Shown: positions 40,947-50,825, counted from the first letter of the stretch. The stretch is DNA of 64,000 bases from Chthonomonas sp035294505 (GCF_035294505.1 NZ_DATGKU010000163.1:1-64000), one strand, 5' to 3'. Numbers and translations are program-made. Notes: generated from the letters alone by a model not told the origin.

Positions 40947-41666
40947 CTATCCTCCCAAATGCTGCTGGGCCAGCTTTTCTTTCACGCGTTTCAGATGAAT
41001 GCTTGCAATGGGGTCGTCAGGATACTGCGCTGCGTGCTCCCAAGCTGTTGCTGCTTTGCTCCATTCCCCTAACTGCTCGTAACAGTGGGCAAGATTATGC
41101 CATGTGAACCAAGGACACTTGAACTGAACGGCTTTTTCATAATACGGAATGGCCGACTTGGGGTCCTTCAAATAGAGCCAATAGAAATCCCCCATCTCAT
41201 CGTACATATAATAGGTATCTGGATTCGCTGCAATACCCCGTTTCAGAGTAGCGATCCCCTCCTGTGCCCGATCGGTAGACCATAAAAGCCAAGCGTTGTT
41301 TGCGTAGGTCTCAACATTATGAGGATCACCCTGGGCGACGATCTGGTTGAGGTTGATACAGTGATTGTACTCGCCCGCATCGAAATGTGCATCGGCTTGT
41401 TCATACAGATCGCGTAACGCCTCTGCTGTTATGGCATCTGCCGTAGCCGGCTCGGCAGCCACGTCTCTTAATATCCGGCTACCAATCGCATCTACCTGTT
41501 CCGGCGTTTTGGCGTTTGAGAAAGAGACGGGGTGCGGCTTCTTATTGCCAGAAGGCCCCTCACCCAACGCGCTACCGATTATAAGGGTAGATGACATCAG
41601 GATGATTATCAAGCCGATACAGCGCCCGACAGCACCTCTTAAGCGGTCAATCTGGTCTTGGTACAT
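40947..41666 (-). CDS. Exported or anchored TPR protein
   Basis: 239 residues from the ATG at 41666 (GGAG 3 nt and AAGGA about 10 nt upstream); a start 15 codons earlier is possible. A hydrophobic segment (CIGLIIILMSSTLIIGSALG) forms a signal or anchor. After a linker, about four TPR-like helix pairs follow (ALRDLYEQADAHFDAGEY, YANNAWLLWSTDRAQEGI, YYMYDEMGDFYWLYLKDPK, WHNLAHCYEQLGEWSKAA). TPR arrays mediate protein contacts. No partner is visible beyond the co-directional yggT. Confidence 0.75.
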   Translation of the reverse strand: MYQDQIDRLRGAVGRCIGLIIILMSSTLIIGSALGEGPSGNKKPHPVSFSNAKTPEQVDAIGSRILRDVAAEPATADAITAEALRDLYEQADAHFDAGEYNHCINLNQIVAQGDPHNVETYANNAWLLWSTDRAQEGIATLKRGIAANPDTYYMYDEMGDFYWLYLKDPKSAIPYYEKAVQFKCPWFTWHNLAHCYEQLGEWSKAATAWEHAAQYPDDPIASIHLKRVKEKLAQQHLGG

Positions 41667-41789
41667 AATCTCCACATCCTTGTTAAAATCCCACTCGCCG
41701 AAGAAATCCATTCAAACTAAGTATACGGTAAAATGAACGGATTCCCACAACTCTATTTTTGTCTACCACAGCCTGCACCTTGAGACTCA

Positions 41790-42992
41790 CTACCGTTTGA
41801 ACTGCGTTAATGCCCACTTGGCCGCCTCATGCACAATCGGGTCGGCGCTTCGTGAAAGTTTCTCAAGCGCAGGCAACGCACGCCTATCTTTTATACGTCC
41901 AAGGGCAAGCGCCGCTGCTTTGGGAATCGCATCGTCCGTATCGTGAAATGCGGCATAGATGAGGGCAGGCACAGCTGCCTTGTCACCAATAAGTCCTAAC
42001 GCTTTGGCGCTCTGCTCCCGCACATCCTCGTTGGGGTCATGCAGGGAACGTATGAGTGCAGGAACCGCACGTCTATCACGCAACCATCCTAACGCCTGAG
42101 CGGAAGCAAACCGCACCAATACAAAGCGATCTCGCAGCCCAAAGATCAATGCCGGCACGGTGCTTTTCATTCCCAACCCTCCCAAAGCGGCGGCAGCTTG
42201 TGCGCGAAGATAGCGATTTTTGCCATACTTAAGCGCGTTGATGAGGGTGGATTCGGCACGCTTATCTCCCAAACGACCAAGAGCATAGGCAGCATAATAC
42301 TTCAAATCAGGGTCGGTGCTCACCATCTGCATCCGGTGTAACAAAGCGGGCACCACACTCCGATTGCCGATCTGTGCGATAGAAACGGCTGCGGCGATCC
42401 GCACGTTCTCATTGGAATCTTGTAAAAGAGGCAACAGCCTATCTGCAGACGCGGCGTCACGCAGTCGCCCTAAGGCAACAACCGTCTCTAACCTCACACG
42501 CGGACTAACGTCCGTTAGCCTCCCCCATAAAACCTTTGCCGCACTTGGATCCCCTATCTCTCCTAGGGCGGTTACCGCCTCAACTCGAACGAGAGGTGAC
42601 CTATCATTAACAGCCGTTTCGAGCGCGGGTAGTGCCCTTCGATCACCCAGAATCCCCAAGAGTTCTGCTGCTCCAGCACGGCGATAAACGCTTTGGTCTC
42701 TAAGATAGGGCACAAGCAACGGTGCCTCTTTGGGTTTTAGCGTATTGGCTAGCCCGCGCAACGCGTTGGCCCGAACAGAGGCAACCGGATCGCCTAAGGC
42801 CTTCAGCAGAGCCGGTATGGCGCGTGGGCTTTTCACCGTCGCCAGTGCCTGGGCAGCATCTACACGTAACGAGACCTGCGGTGAAGAGAGGGCATGGATT
42901 AACTCATCAATCCGATCGGCCCTGGCTGCCGTTACCGTCAGAACACCCCATAAGAGGCAAACTACCCACAGCATCACCGGCATCTTGCCCAT
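41790..42992 (-). CDS. Exported HEAT-repeat (PBS-lyase-type) protein
   Basis: About 400 residues built almost wholly of HEAT/PBS-lyase repeats of about 31 residues. A typical unit reads DRRALPALETAVNDRSPLVR then VEAVTALGEIGD; I count roughly eleven or twelve. The preferred start is the ATG at 42992 (MGKMPVMLWVVCLLWG, a signal peptide ending near TAARA). The frame is open 45 codons further up, into the gatB end, so the start is uncertain. The alpha-solenoid would be a protein-binding scaffold in the envelope. It follows gatB on the same strand. Confidence 0.75.
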   Translation of the reverse strand: MGKMPVMLWVVCLLWGVLTVTAARADRIDELIHALSSPQVSLRVDAAQALATVKSPRAIPALLKALGDPVASVRANALRGLANTLKPKEAPLLVPYLRDQSVYRRAGAAELLGILGDRRALPALETAVNDRSPLVRVEAVTALGEIGDPSAAKVLWGRLTDVSPRVRLETVVALGRLRDAASADRLLPLLQDSNENVRIAAAVSIAQIGNRSVVPALLHRMQMVSTDPDLKYYAAYALGRLGDKRAESTLINALKYGKNRYLRAQAAAALGGLGMKSTVPALIFGLRDRFVLVRFASAQALGWLRDRRAVPALIRSLHDPNEDVREQSAKALGLIGDKAAVPALIYAAFHDTDDAIPKAAALALGRIKDRRALPALEKLSRSADPIVHEAAKWALTQFKR

Positions 42993-43092
42993 TCTTCTGC
43001 GGGTAAAAGAAAGAGTGCCCTGTCTTAGAAGAGCATAGGCTCTCCTGGGAAACCTAGGTTCGGCCTTGAGAAGAAGGCATCTCAAGATGGGC

Positions 43093-44547
43093 CTAACGAA
43101 CCTTTTGCTCGGCTGCCAAAATCTCATCTATCAAACGATTTACCTCTTTTGGATCGGCCTTGCCTTGCGAGAGCTTCATCACTTGACCTACAAGGAAGCC
43201 TTTTTTCTGTACGAGTCCTTTTTCCAAGATATCGGCCACAATCTTCGGATTCTCTGTAAACACCTGTTGAACCATCTGCCGTATCGCCGATTCGTCACGT
43301 AGCGTGATAAGCCCCTCTCGAGCCGCAATTTTGTCGGGGTCTTCCCCACTCTGGTACATATACTCGATGAGCGTTTTTGCGATTTTACCACTAATCGTGC
43401 CATCGGCTATCATCCGAATCATACTGCCGAGCTGTTGCGGCGTTATAGGGCAGGCATCTATCTCTTTCCCTTCGGCATTCAAAAGCCGACTCAAGTCGCC
43501 CATAATCCAATTGGCAGCGGCCTTGGCATCGCCGGCATGTTTCGCGGTTTCCTCAAAATAGTCGGCGAGCGCCCTTGTCTCCGTCAGGTAGGAGGCATCG
43601 TAATCCGATAGGCCGTACTCGCGCATAAACCGTGCCTTCTTGACATCGGGCAGTTCCGGCATCGTGGCCTTTATCGCCTCAATCCACTCTGGGGTGATCT
43701 GCAGCGGCACCAGGTCTGGATCGGGAAAATAGCGGTACTCTTGCTCAACCTCTTTAGAACGCTGAGGAAATGTAGCCTGTCGCGCTTCGTTCCACCCGCG
43801 CGTCTCTTGCACAACCCTCTCTCCTCGTTCCAGTAAGGCGATCTGTCGTGCGATCTCATACTCTATTCCCTTCTGAACGGAGCGGAAAGAGTTCAAGTTC
43901 TTTATCTCGGTCTTCGTTCCATACTCTTTTGTTCCCTTTACCCGCACAGAAACATTTGGCTCACACCGAAGAGAACCTTGCTCCATCTTGCCATCGCATA
44001 CGCCGATATAAGTCAAAATAGCTCGGAGCTTCACCAAATAGGCCCTCGCCTCTTCGGGTGTGTGGATATCGGGCGGAAAATCGGTTACGATCTCCATCAG
44101 CGGAACACCACTGCGATTGAGGTCAATGTAGCTTTCGTTTCCAGGCATATGAAACAGTTTGCCCGTATCCTCCTCTAGATGCACCCTACGAATACGTACC
44201 CTCTTAATCTCGCCATTGACCTCGATATCCAGATACCCGTTACGACCGATCGGCTCATCGTATTCGCTGATTTGGTAACCTTTCGGTAAGTCGGGATAGA
44301 AGTAGTTTTTACGGTCGAACTTGGCCTTCGGATTGATTTCACAGTTAAGAGCCAGCGCGGCCCGGATTACATGTTCCACCGCCTGCCGGTTTGCCACCGG
44401 CAAACTTCCCGGCATTCCCGTGCAGACCGGGCAGCAACGCGTGTTCGGCTCTCCTCCGAATTCGTTTCTACAGCCGCAAAACATTTTGCTTTCTGTCAGA
44501 AGTTCGGCATGGCATTCCATACCGATACAAGCCTCGTACTCCGTCAT
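43093..44547 (-). CDS. gatB: Aspartyl/glutamyl-tRNA amidotransferase subunit B
   Basis: 484 residues. GatB binds mischarged Glu-tRNAGln or Asp-tRNAAsn and, with GatA and GatC, amidates it. Motifs are YEACIGMECHAEL, the zinc cysteines (MFCGCRNEF and TRCCPVCTGMPGSLP), YFYPDLPKGYQISEYD, EDTGKLFH, LMEIVTDFPPDI and LRCEPNVSVR. A C-terminal YqeY-like domain ends in KANP-like QGKADPKEVNRLIDE. AAAGGG lies 12 nt before the ATG. gatA and gatC are not in the window. Confidence 0.95.
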   Translation of the reverse strand: MTEYEACIGMECHAELLTESKMFCGCRNEFGGEPNTRCCPVCTGMPGSLPVANRQAVEHVIRAALALNCEINPKAKFDRKNYFYPDLPKGYQISEYDEPIGRNGYLDIEVNGEIKRVRIRRVHLEEDTGKLFHMPGNESYIDLNRSGVPLMEIVTDFPPDIHTPEEARAYLVKLRAILTYIGVCDGKMEQGSLRCEPNVSVRVKGTKEYGTKTEIKNLNSFRSVQKGIEYEIARQIALLERGERVVQETRGWNEARQATFPQRSKEVEQEYRYFPDPDLVPLQITPEWIEAIKATMPELPDVKKARFMREYGLSDYDASYLTETRALADYFEETAKHAGDAKAAANWIMGDLSRLLNAEGKEIDACPITPQQLGSMIRMIADGTISGKIAKTLIEYMYQSGEDPDKIAAREGLITLRDESAIRQMVQQVFTENPKIVADILEKGLVQKKGFLVGQVMKLSQGKADPKEVNRLIDEILAAEQKVR

Positions 44548-44575
44548 AGAACACTTCTACCCTTTCTTAATCTTC

Positions 44576-47146
44576 TTAAAACACTCTAATACGCAGAGCT
44601 TGACGTAGGGTCTCCTCTGAAATCGCTGCTTCCTCCAGCTCGAGCGAAACCTGCTTTTCCTCACCTGGACGTAAACAGAAAAAGTTATCGCTGAACCGTC
44701 CGGGCACTCCCCCCTCCAAACGCAGCCAGACATAGGGGGCAAAACGTTGTGCGCGACATCGTATAATCCATCGCTCGATTCCCCCAATAAGTTCCCACTC
44801 CAAGCCGGGGTCGGATCGAACGATATCTTTTGGCTCACATAATAGAATTAAGGACTCGGAATGCTTACCGTGTGCCCCTTCAAAACGCCCCCACGCAAAA
44901 CTTTCTCGACGCATCGCTTCGGATAAGCCTAAAGATAAGCGGTCAACCTCCACAGCGCCATCAGCAGCTACCTGCACCTCATAAGACTTCTGCACGAGAA
45001 CCTGCCCACAAAAATCGCAAACCTGTACATGCAGAACGCCCTGCAACGGTTCCTCCGAATCCTGCACGAGCCAAACCACAAGGGCATTCTCCTCTAAGAA
45101 TAAAGATACCAGAAGCGGTGCGTAGGCGCGCTTGACAGCATAATAAGCCGCTTTTGGTACGCCCTCATAATCTATAACAGACCAGGACTGCACCGGCCAA
45201 CAGTCGTTCCATTGCCAAAAGAGCGTGCCCCGACATCGCGCCTTATTTCGCCGCCAATGCTCAATGCCACAACGCAGTGCCTCTGCCTGATTCAACTGTG
45301 AATAGTAGACAAGGTCTTCCAACTGACGGGGGTAGGGAAAATGGAGAGCGATCAACCCCAAATAGGTCTCATACCCTTTTCGGGTCTTATCATGCCATCT
45401 TACGGCAGGCGAATGGGCCCAGCGCATCTCGGGTGAAAGCCACCGTTCCCAACAAGTTAAGCTGCAAGAGGAAGCGAACCCAAACTCGGAAATGAAGCGG
45501 CCTTTATCCTCGCGATAGTGCACCCAGTCGCCGGCACCATGCCATACGTTCCAGTTATGCCGATCTCCCCTCTCTTCACTGTTTGGGTTCTCCCCTCCAT
45601 AAGGTGATCCAGGCCAGTAAGGCCGATCAGGGTCCTCCTCCGCCACAACCCTAGGCAGTATCTCCTCATAGAGCTTCTCGCCCAAAAATCGTGCCGGGAG
45701 ATTCGACTTACCGACCCAGCCATCATAATGCATCTGCTGGTTCTCATTGTTCCCACACCACAAGGCCAGCGAAGGATGCAGGCGCAAACGACGAATAGCC
45801 GTCCGGGCTTCTGCGGCCGCCTTCTCAGCATACTCGTCCGTATCTGGGTAGTAGGAACAAGCATAAGGAAAATCTTGCCACACGAGGATGCCAAACTGAT
45901 CACATAACGAGTAAAACTGCTCGGACTCATAAAGCCCACCCCCCCATACCCGCAGCATATTTATACCGGCATCAGCCGCTTGACGTAGGAGATTATAGAC
46001 GGAGTCTGCGTCGGTATGGGTAGAGGCCGAGTGTTCAGGAAAAGAACTTGCCGGAATCCAGTTTGCTCCCTTCATAAACAGCTCTCGACCGTTTACCCGA
46101 AATCCAAAACTCTCACCGTATTCGTCCGGCTGCCTCACAAGCTCTACTTTTCGCAAACCTATCTGGCAGCGAGCAACATTTAGTGTTCGTCCCTCGCACT
46201 CCAGAATCCACTCTGTCCTATAGGCAGTTCCCCTTTCACTTACATCCACACACCCATTAGGCCACCATAAATGGGGCTTCTCAATCGTTACATCTAGACT
46301 GGCCTCCATATGCTGCGAATCGGGCGGTATCTCCGTTTCGCCAAAGATCGTGCCGCTCTTTCCGCGCATTCTCACCTTTAGAGTCAGAGCATGCTGCTTC
46401 CACTGAGGATTGCGCTCGACCTCTGCATATAGCCGCACGATAGCCCGCTCCTCTGACAACGAAAGTATCTGGTATCGAAGATGCAGGAAGCGCGCTACCG
46501 GCACAAACAGTAATTTCACGTCTTTCCAAATTCCACAAGAAACCAACTCTGGGCCCCAATCCCAACCATACATGTACTGAGCTTTGCGAACAAAGGCTCG
46601 CGGCCCCCAACTAAACCACTGTTCGGGGAGCGTAACGTTGCCAGCCTTGCCCCATGCGTGTAAACGTTCGCGGCCAATACGTAGCGCTGAGTAGAATCGA
46701 ACACGCAATACGTTCCTCCCCGCCTCCCCGTCCCCATAGTTCAAAAGCTCCCTCACCTCAAACTCGTGGGGCACAAACATATTATCCACCATCCCTAAAG
46801 GCCGACCATTCAGCTCGATTTCGGCAACTGTATCGAGTCCTTCAAAACAAAGATAGACAACTCCATCTGGTAGGGATTCTAAGAAGAACACTCCCTCATA
46901 TTCCCAATCGCGCTCGTCTACCCACTGCACGCTGCGTTCCTGGAGATCGATATAGGGGTGCGGTATCGCCTTCTGCCGCAACAGGTCTAGGTGTACAAAC
47001 CCCGGCACCGATGCCGGCAGCCAATCAAGCTGTGTGGACGGAGAAACATTCGGACGAGGAACCTCGCGAAAACGCCATATCGCTCCGGCTCCGGTAACCA
47101 GTGAGCGCGAATGCACCCCCACAACACGATCTACAGCAGGCACCAT
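44576..47146 (-). CDS. GH2-family beta-mannosidase
   Basis: 856 residues without a signal peptide, so probably cytoplasmic. It has the GH2 sugar-binding fold (ASVPGFVHLDLLRQKAIP, YLCFEGLDTVAEIELNG, WFSWGPRAFVRKAQYMYGWD). The TIM barrel shows KGANWIPASSFPE and LRVWGGGLYESEQFYSLCDQ. The acid/base Glu468 is in LWCGNNENQ and the nucleophile Glu554 is in FISEFGFASS. These match beta-mannosidases, which release mannose from short manno-oligosaccharides. AAAGGAGAGG directly precedes the ATG. It lies 28 nt upstream of gatB. The gene before it, marR, ends at a terminator. Confidence 0.9.
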   Translation of the reverse strand: MVPAVDRVVGVHSRSLVTGAGAIWRFREVPRPNVSPSTQLDWLPASVPGFVHLDLLRQKAIPHPYIDLQERSVQWVDERDWEYEGVFFLESLPDGVVYLCFEGLDTVAEIELNGRPLGMVDNMFVPHEFEVRELLNYGDGEAGRNVLRVRFYSALRIGRERLHAWGKAGNVTLPEQWFSWGPRAFVRKAQYMYGWDWGPELVSCGIWKDVKLLFVPVARFLHLRYQILSLSEERAIVRLYAEVERNPQWKQHALTLKVRMRGKSGTIFGETEIPPDSQHMEASLDVTIEKPHLWWPNGCVDVSERGTAYRTEWILECEGRTLNVARCQIGLRKVELVRQPDEYGESFGFRVNGRELFMKGANWIPASSFPEHSASTHTDADSVYNLLRQAADAGINMLRVWGGGLYESEQFYSLCDQFGILVWQDFPYACSYYPDTDEYAEKAAAEARTAIRRLRLHPSLALWCGNNENQQMHYDGWVGKSNLPARFLGEKLYEEILPRVVAEEDPDRPYWPGSPYGGENPNSEERGDRHNWNVWHGAGDWVHYREDKGRFISEFGFASSCSLTCWERWLSPEMRWAHSPAVRWHDKTRKGYETYLGLIALHFPYPRQLEDLVYYSQLNQAEALRCGIEHWRRNKARCRGTLFWQWNDCWPVQSWSVIDYEGVPKAAYYAVKRAYAPLLVSLFLEENALVVWLVQDSEEPLQGVLHVQVCDFCGQVLVQKSYEVQVAADGAVEVDRLSLGLSEAMRRESFAWGRFEGAHGKHSESLILLCEPKDIVRSDPGLEWELIGGIERWIIRCRAQRFAPYVWLRLEGGVPGRFSDNFFCLRPGEEKQVSLELEEAAISEETLRQALRIRVF

Positions 47147-47220
47147 CCTCTCCTTTTCGAACTCCTCTCTGGCTCACGCGGTACTGAGACAGAATACCCT
47201 GTCAGCCCTGACAAATTATA

Positions 47221-47260
47221 CCAAAAACAGAAGGTCGTCCCCCTGAAACGAGGGACGACC
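47221..47260 (-). terminator. Terminator downstream of the marR gene
   Basis: On the minus strand GGTCGTCCC and GGGACGACC (47252-47260 and 47233-47241) form a 9-bp stem with a 10-nt loop, followed by TTCTGTTTTT. A third matching arm (GGACGACC, 47276-47283) lies just upstream on that strand and could pair instead. Confidence 0.65.
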
Positions 47261-47382
47261 AACTTAAAAAAAACAGGACGACCTCTTCTACGACGCAAGC
47301 CGACCAGCATTACGTCGCACCTACATCCCAACACTTTCTAGGAGGAACGGTTAGCCAACGGGCATAAACAGGTGATAAGGGA

Positions 47383-47973
47383 CTAACCCAGACGCTGCCC
47401 CCCCTTGCGTCTCATCCCATATCGAGGAGAGGGTGCATACCAGTCCGCCACTGTGGGTGCCGTCCGCAAAAGCATCTGTAGCGACTGTAAAAGGGCACGA
47501 CGCCTCGCCTGAGGAAGTTGCGCCAAGGCTGCTTCGGCACGTTGTACACGCAAAGCTCTGCGCTCCTCCATCAGTTGTCGCCCCTTTTCCGACAGCTGCA
47601 GCATGCGCGTGCGCTTGTCCTGGTTCCCTACCATCCGTACCACGAGTCCGGCCTGCTCCAAACGATCTGCAAGCTGTGTAACCGCACTTACCGTGATGCC
47701 CATCTCCTCGCTTAACGACGAAAGGTTTCGAGGGCCGTACTGCAGCAGCGTGCACATCCGCAACTGGGCAAGCGGCATCTCACTGGTGGGATGATCCAGA
47801 GATAGCGCGTAAAGCCAGCGCACGAGATAAGGCAGCAGCTCTTCTAGTCGCTCCGCCTGCTCCCGCAACGACAGATCGTCACTTTGAGGAGCTAATGCAG
47901 ACAACTCCTGCGCCGTTACCGGCGATCGCTCCCACTCCTCAATGTCGCCCATGAAATGCTTCACTCGAGACAT
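47383..47973 (-). CDS. MarR-family transcriptional regulator
   Basis: 196 residues. The winged-helix core shows LAQLRMCTLLQYGPRNLSSL, SEEMGITVSAVTQLADRLEQ (recognition helix) and AGLVVRMVGNQDKRTRMLQL (wing with the usual DKRTR). Helices on both sides form the dimer arms. A basic tail (RYGMRRKGGQRLG) is extra. MarR dimers usually repress neighbouring genes and themselves and respond to small molecules. Promoter and inverted-repeat elements upstream suggest autoregulation. The ligand is unknown. Confidence 0.88.
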   Translation of the reverse strand: MSRVKHFMGDIEEWERSPVTAQELSALAPQSDDLSLREQAERLEELLPYLVRWLYALSLDHPTSEMPLAQLRMCTLLQYGPRNLSSLSEEMGITVSAVTQLADRLEQAGLVVRMVGNQDKRTRMLQLSEKGRQLMEERRALRVQRAEAALAQLPQARRRALLQSLQMLLRTAPTVADWYAPSPRYGMRRKGGQRLG

Positions 47974-48048
47974 GATCCAGGTACCTACCTATAAACGAGT
48001 TTGAATTTGCTTTGCATGGATAGCAGCATCCACACTTTTAATTCCTCG

Positions 48049-48117
48049 AACGAACCTACCACACGTCTGTTCGTTTGAGTTCTTTTCTAGTATACCAGAT
48101 CGCATTTTATTTTGCAA
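48049..48117 (-). promoter_or_regulatory. marR promoter with probable operator
   Basis: On the minus strand TTGCAA (48112-48117) and TATACT (48089-48094) are 17 nt apart. Just downstream of the expected transcript start, AACGAAC (48049-48055) and GTTCGTT (48069-48075) form an inverted repeat with a 13-nt gap, suited to binding of a MarR dimer. Confidence 0.6.
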
Positions 48118-48173
48118 GTCGTTCTCAAAAATTTATACTTAGGCCACATTATATCCTTCTCCCGCACATGAGA

Positions 48174-49058
48174 TTAATGTAATAAACCCATCCTTCGTAA
48201 GGAGCGTAAAGTCACCTCCTCCAACGACTGCTCGGAAGAGATGCGCAGATAATCTGCACCATATCGGCGACAATAGGCGGCAATCTCCCCGCAAAAACTA
48301 TCTAACGTTTGCCGGTAACGCTGCAAAAGTTGAGGCGTTATGCTGAGTTCGCGGTTTTCACTTGTTTCGCTATCAATAATTCTCAAGTCCCCCCTTAACA
48401 CAGGCTCTATTTCGTCAGGAGCCAGCAGGTGTAACACGGTTACCTGAAAACCTCTGGCAAACAGCGATTTCAAGCCATCACGCCAGTGTGGGTCGAAAAA
48501 GTCGGAAATGACCATAGCCAGCCCCCTACTTCGCGTCCCAGCAGCAAAGCGATGAAGGGCTACCGCAAAGTCGGTTCGCTCCGCAGCCTCCAACTGGCGC
48601 AGATAGGCAAAAAGGGGCGCGATCCCAACCCTTCCCCGCTGAACAGGCAAAGGTTTCTCCAGTGAGGATGAATAGGGCTGAACGACCACTCTATCGTAAT
48701 TAACAAGCCCGATGTATCCTACTGCTGCCGCAAGCCGTCTGGCATAGTCTATTTTGCGTGGCTCTCCGAACCCCATTGAACGACTACTATCCACCAACAA
48801 CGCCAGGAAGAGGTCTTCCTCTTCGACAAATAGCTTAAGATAGAAACGCTCGCTTCTAGCCGCCATATTCCAATCCACATAACGCAGATCATCACCTGGG
48901 ATATACTCGCGATAATCGGTGAACTCCACGCTGCTCCCACGACGTGTGGAACGTTTCTCGCCCTTCATCTGGCCCGGAAACGGTTTCCTACACACCAAGG
49001 ATAGTTGCTCAAGCTTTCTTAGAAAAGCGGGATCAAGCAGTTGGGCTTCGGTCGGCAT
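48174..49058 (-). CDS. DUF58-domain protein
   Basis: 294 residues. The signature RRGSSVEFTDYREYIPGDDL, then RYVDWNMAARSERFYLKLF, is diagnostic for DUF58. A vWA-like fold follows, with a MIDAS-like LALLVDSSRSMGFG. There are no membrane segments. DUF58 proteins usually occur next to a MoxR AAA+ ATPase and vWA membrane proteins and are thought to help maturation or stress complexes. A moxR gene is not visible here. AGAGGA lies 7 nt before the ATG. It directly follows the TlpA-like gene on the same strand (16-nt gap). Confidence 0.9.
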   Translation of the reverse strand: MPTEAQLLDPAFLRKLEQLSLVCRKPFPGQMKGEKRSTRRGSSVEFTDYREYIPGDDLRYVDWNMAARSERFYLKLFVEEEDLFLALLVDSSRSMGFGEPRKIDYARRLAAAVGYIGLVNYDRVVVQPYSSSLEKPLPVQRGRVGIAPLFAYLRQLEAAERTDFAVALHRFAAGTRSRGLAMVISDFFDPHWRDGLKSLFARGFQVTVLHLLAPDEIEPVLRGDLRIIDSETSENRELSITPQLLQRYRQTLDSFCGEIAAYCRRYGADYLRISSEQSLEEVTLRSLRRMGLLH

Positions 49059-49074
49059 GACTGTGTCCTCTTAT

Positions 49075-49632
49075 CTATTTCTTTGATAGTCGGCTCTTTA
49101 CTGCCAGCAAATCGCGTATCTCTAACTCAAGCTTAGTGGGGTCAATTTGCCCCACAATACGCGCTCTCAACCTGCCGGCTTTGTCGAAAACGTAAGTCCG
49201 AGGTATAGCCCCGTCCATCTTCGGATCATAGGGCTTTAAAAACTGTAGTGCGTCGTTGGTGGAAGCGATATAGGCAGACATCGGTGCACGGTGCTTTTTT
49301 AAGAAAGCGACAACTTGCTTCTTATCGCTAGGCTGATCCACCGATACCGCTATCAAGCGCAGTCCGTGAGATGTATACTTTTTGGCCAGTGCCACAAGCT
49401 CTGGGAATTCGGCGACGCACGGACCACACCATGTAGCCCAAAAGTTGATCAACACCACATGCCCGTGTAGGGCATGCAGCTCTTCCCGCAAAGCTTTCGG
49501 CGTCCCAGCCTTCACAACTATCGCCTGATTTGCAACTCTCGCATGCGGATGCTTAGGCGGGCTGGCGCTCGCCGCAGGTCCCCCATAGAGCGCGGTTAAG
49601 AGGCTTGTGAAACAGACTAAAAATTTTTTCAC
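49075..49632 (-). CDS. TlpA-like exported thioredoxin-fold oxidoreductase
   Basis: 185 residues with a signal peptide (KKFLVCFTSLLTALYGGPAASA). The redox site WCGPC (Cys69 and Cys72) sits in VVLINFWATWCGPCVAEFPE. The usual cis-Pro is in the GAIPRTYVFDKAGRL segment. It is outside the cytoplasm and probably reduces or exchanges disulfides, for example in cytochrome c maturation. It starts with GTG and has AAGGGGG upstream. It lies just upstream of the DUF58 gene on the same strand. Confidence 0.88.
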   Translation of the reverse strand: MKKFLVCFTSLLTALYGGPAASASPPKHPHARVANQAIVVKAGTPKALREELHALHGHVVLINFWATWCGPCVAEFPELVALAKKYTSHGLRLIAVSVDQPSDKKQVVAFLKKHRAPMSAYIASTNDALQFLKPYDPKMDGAIPRTYVFDKAGRLRARIVGQIDPTKLELEIRDLLAVKSRLSKK

Positions 49633-49736
49633 CTGTCATACCCCCTTGCCTTAAACTTTTGACTTCTCATACGCAAATCTCATCTAGCCCATCGTCACCG
49701 CACATACCAAAGAGCGAGGTGCGGACTCCTGCCTTC

Positions 49737-50825
49737 CTAAAGAAACTTCCCTCTAGCCTTGATCTCCCAAACATCCTCCACCTCCTCTCCCTTCACCACA
49801 TACATGCGCTCGTGCAGATTCACACAAGTGCAGGCATGGTTCGGCACAATTCTCACCTTATCTCCCACCCGTAATCGGGTGCCTCCTTCGGCCTGCAAAT
49901 GCCCATGCTCCTCACTTGCTGCCACAAAACGCAGAGAGGGGTCTTCCAAAATCTCCCCCATCGTCTGATCGGCAAACGGCTTATCACCGGCCAAGGCTTT
50001 GGTGCCAGCATCCACAATAACCCGGCCATCCGGTCGAACGCTTGTCACCGTTGCCAGCACCGCTAGGGCACAACTCTCATGTGGCGCTCCCCGCGCCACC
50101 TGCATGCGATCATTAAAAACGTAAACCCCGCACCGCAACTCATCAAGCCCCGGAATCGGAGCGGTAAACCGCGCCCCCGGAGTGGAACCGACACTGACAA
50201 CAGAAATTGGAATCCCTTGTCTTACGAGACTTTCTCTTAGATCGATCAACTCCTCTGCCATCTTCGCGATCGCAGAAGCGCGTTCTTGATCGCTGTTTGC
50301 CTGGTAGAGATGTCCCTCGTAAGTAAAAAGGCCGTCCAATTCCAGATTCGACAGCCGCGCGAGGGCATGTGCCACCTCCATCGCCTCGTCCTTTGTGCGA
50401 ACGCCGGCCCGATGCAAGCCCGTATCTACCTCTAACCGCACACCGATGCGAACGCGCGCACGCTTAGCTGCCTCATTCAGAGGAACGGCTACCTCCAGGC
50501 TATCCACCCCAACCCGAACCTTGCAGTTGCGTGCAAGCCTTACTAAGCGTTCTAACTTGTGCTCTCCTACAACTTGGTTAGCAATAAATAGTTCCGTGCA
50601 CCCTGCTTCGGCGAAAACCTCCGCTTCACCTAACTTCGCAACGGTCAAACCTACCGCCCCGGCGGCAAGCTGCATATGGGCGATCTCCGGTGTTTTATGG
50701 GTCTTCGCATGGGGTCGCAACATCTTGCCATGACAACGAGTTAGCTCTGCCATGTTACGGATGTTGGCCTCCAACCGCTCGCGATCAACAAGCAGCGCAG
50801 GTGTATCAAGCGCGTGATATTTCAA
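49737..50825 (-). CDS. PLP-dependent D-threonine aldolase / D-serine dehydratase-like enzyme
   Basis: 362 residues. The N-terminal alanine-racemase-like barrel has TPALLVDRERLEANI and the PLP lysine in RPHAKTHKT (Lys41). The C-terminal domain has EEHGHLQ and the metal-site motif NHACTCVNLHE. This combination is typical of D-threonine aldolase and DSD1-type D-serine dehydratase, which are metal-activated. The Cys after His-Ala resembles the zinc site of DSD1. The choice between aldolase and dehydratase is open. It is divergent from the proline dehydrogenase gene. Confidence 0.85.
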   Translation of the reverse strand: MKYHALDTPALLVDRERLEANIRNMAELTRCHGKMLRPHAKTHKTPEIAHMQLAAGAVGLTVAKLGEAEVFAEAGCTELFIANQVVGEHKLERLVRLARNCKVRVGVDSLEVAVPLNEAAKRARVRIGVRLEVDTGLHRAGVRTKDEAMEVAHALARLSNLELDGLFTYEGHLYQANSDQERASAIAKMAEELIDLRESLVRQGIPISVVSVGSTPGARFTAPIPGLDELRCGVYVFNDRMQVARGAPHESCALAVLATVTSVRPDGRVIVDAGTKALAGDKPFADQTMGEILEDPSLRFVAASEEHGHLQAEGGTRLRVGDKVRIVPNHACTCVNLHERMYVVKGEEVEDVWEIKARGKFL

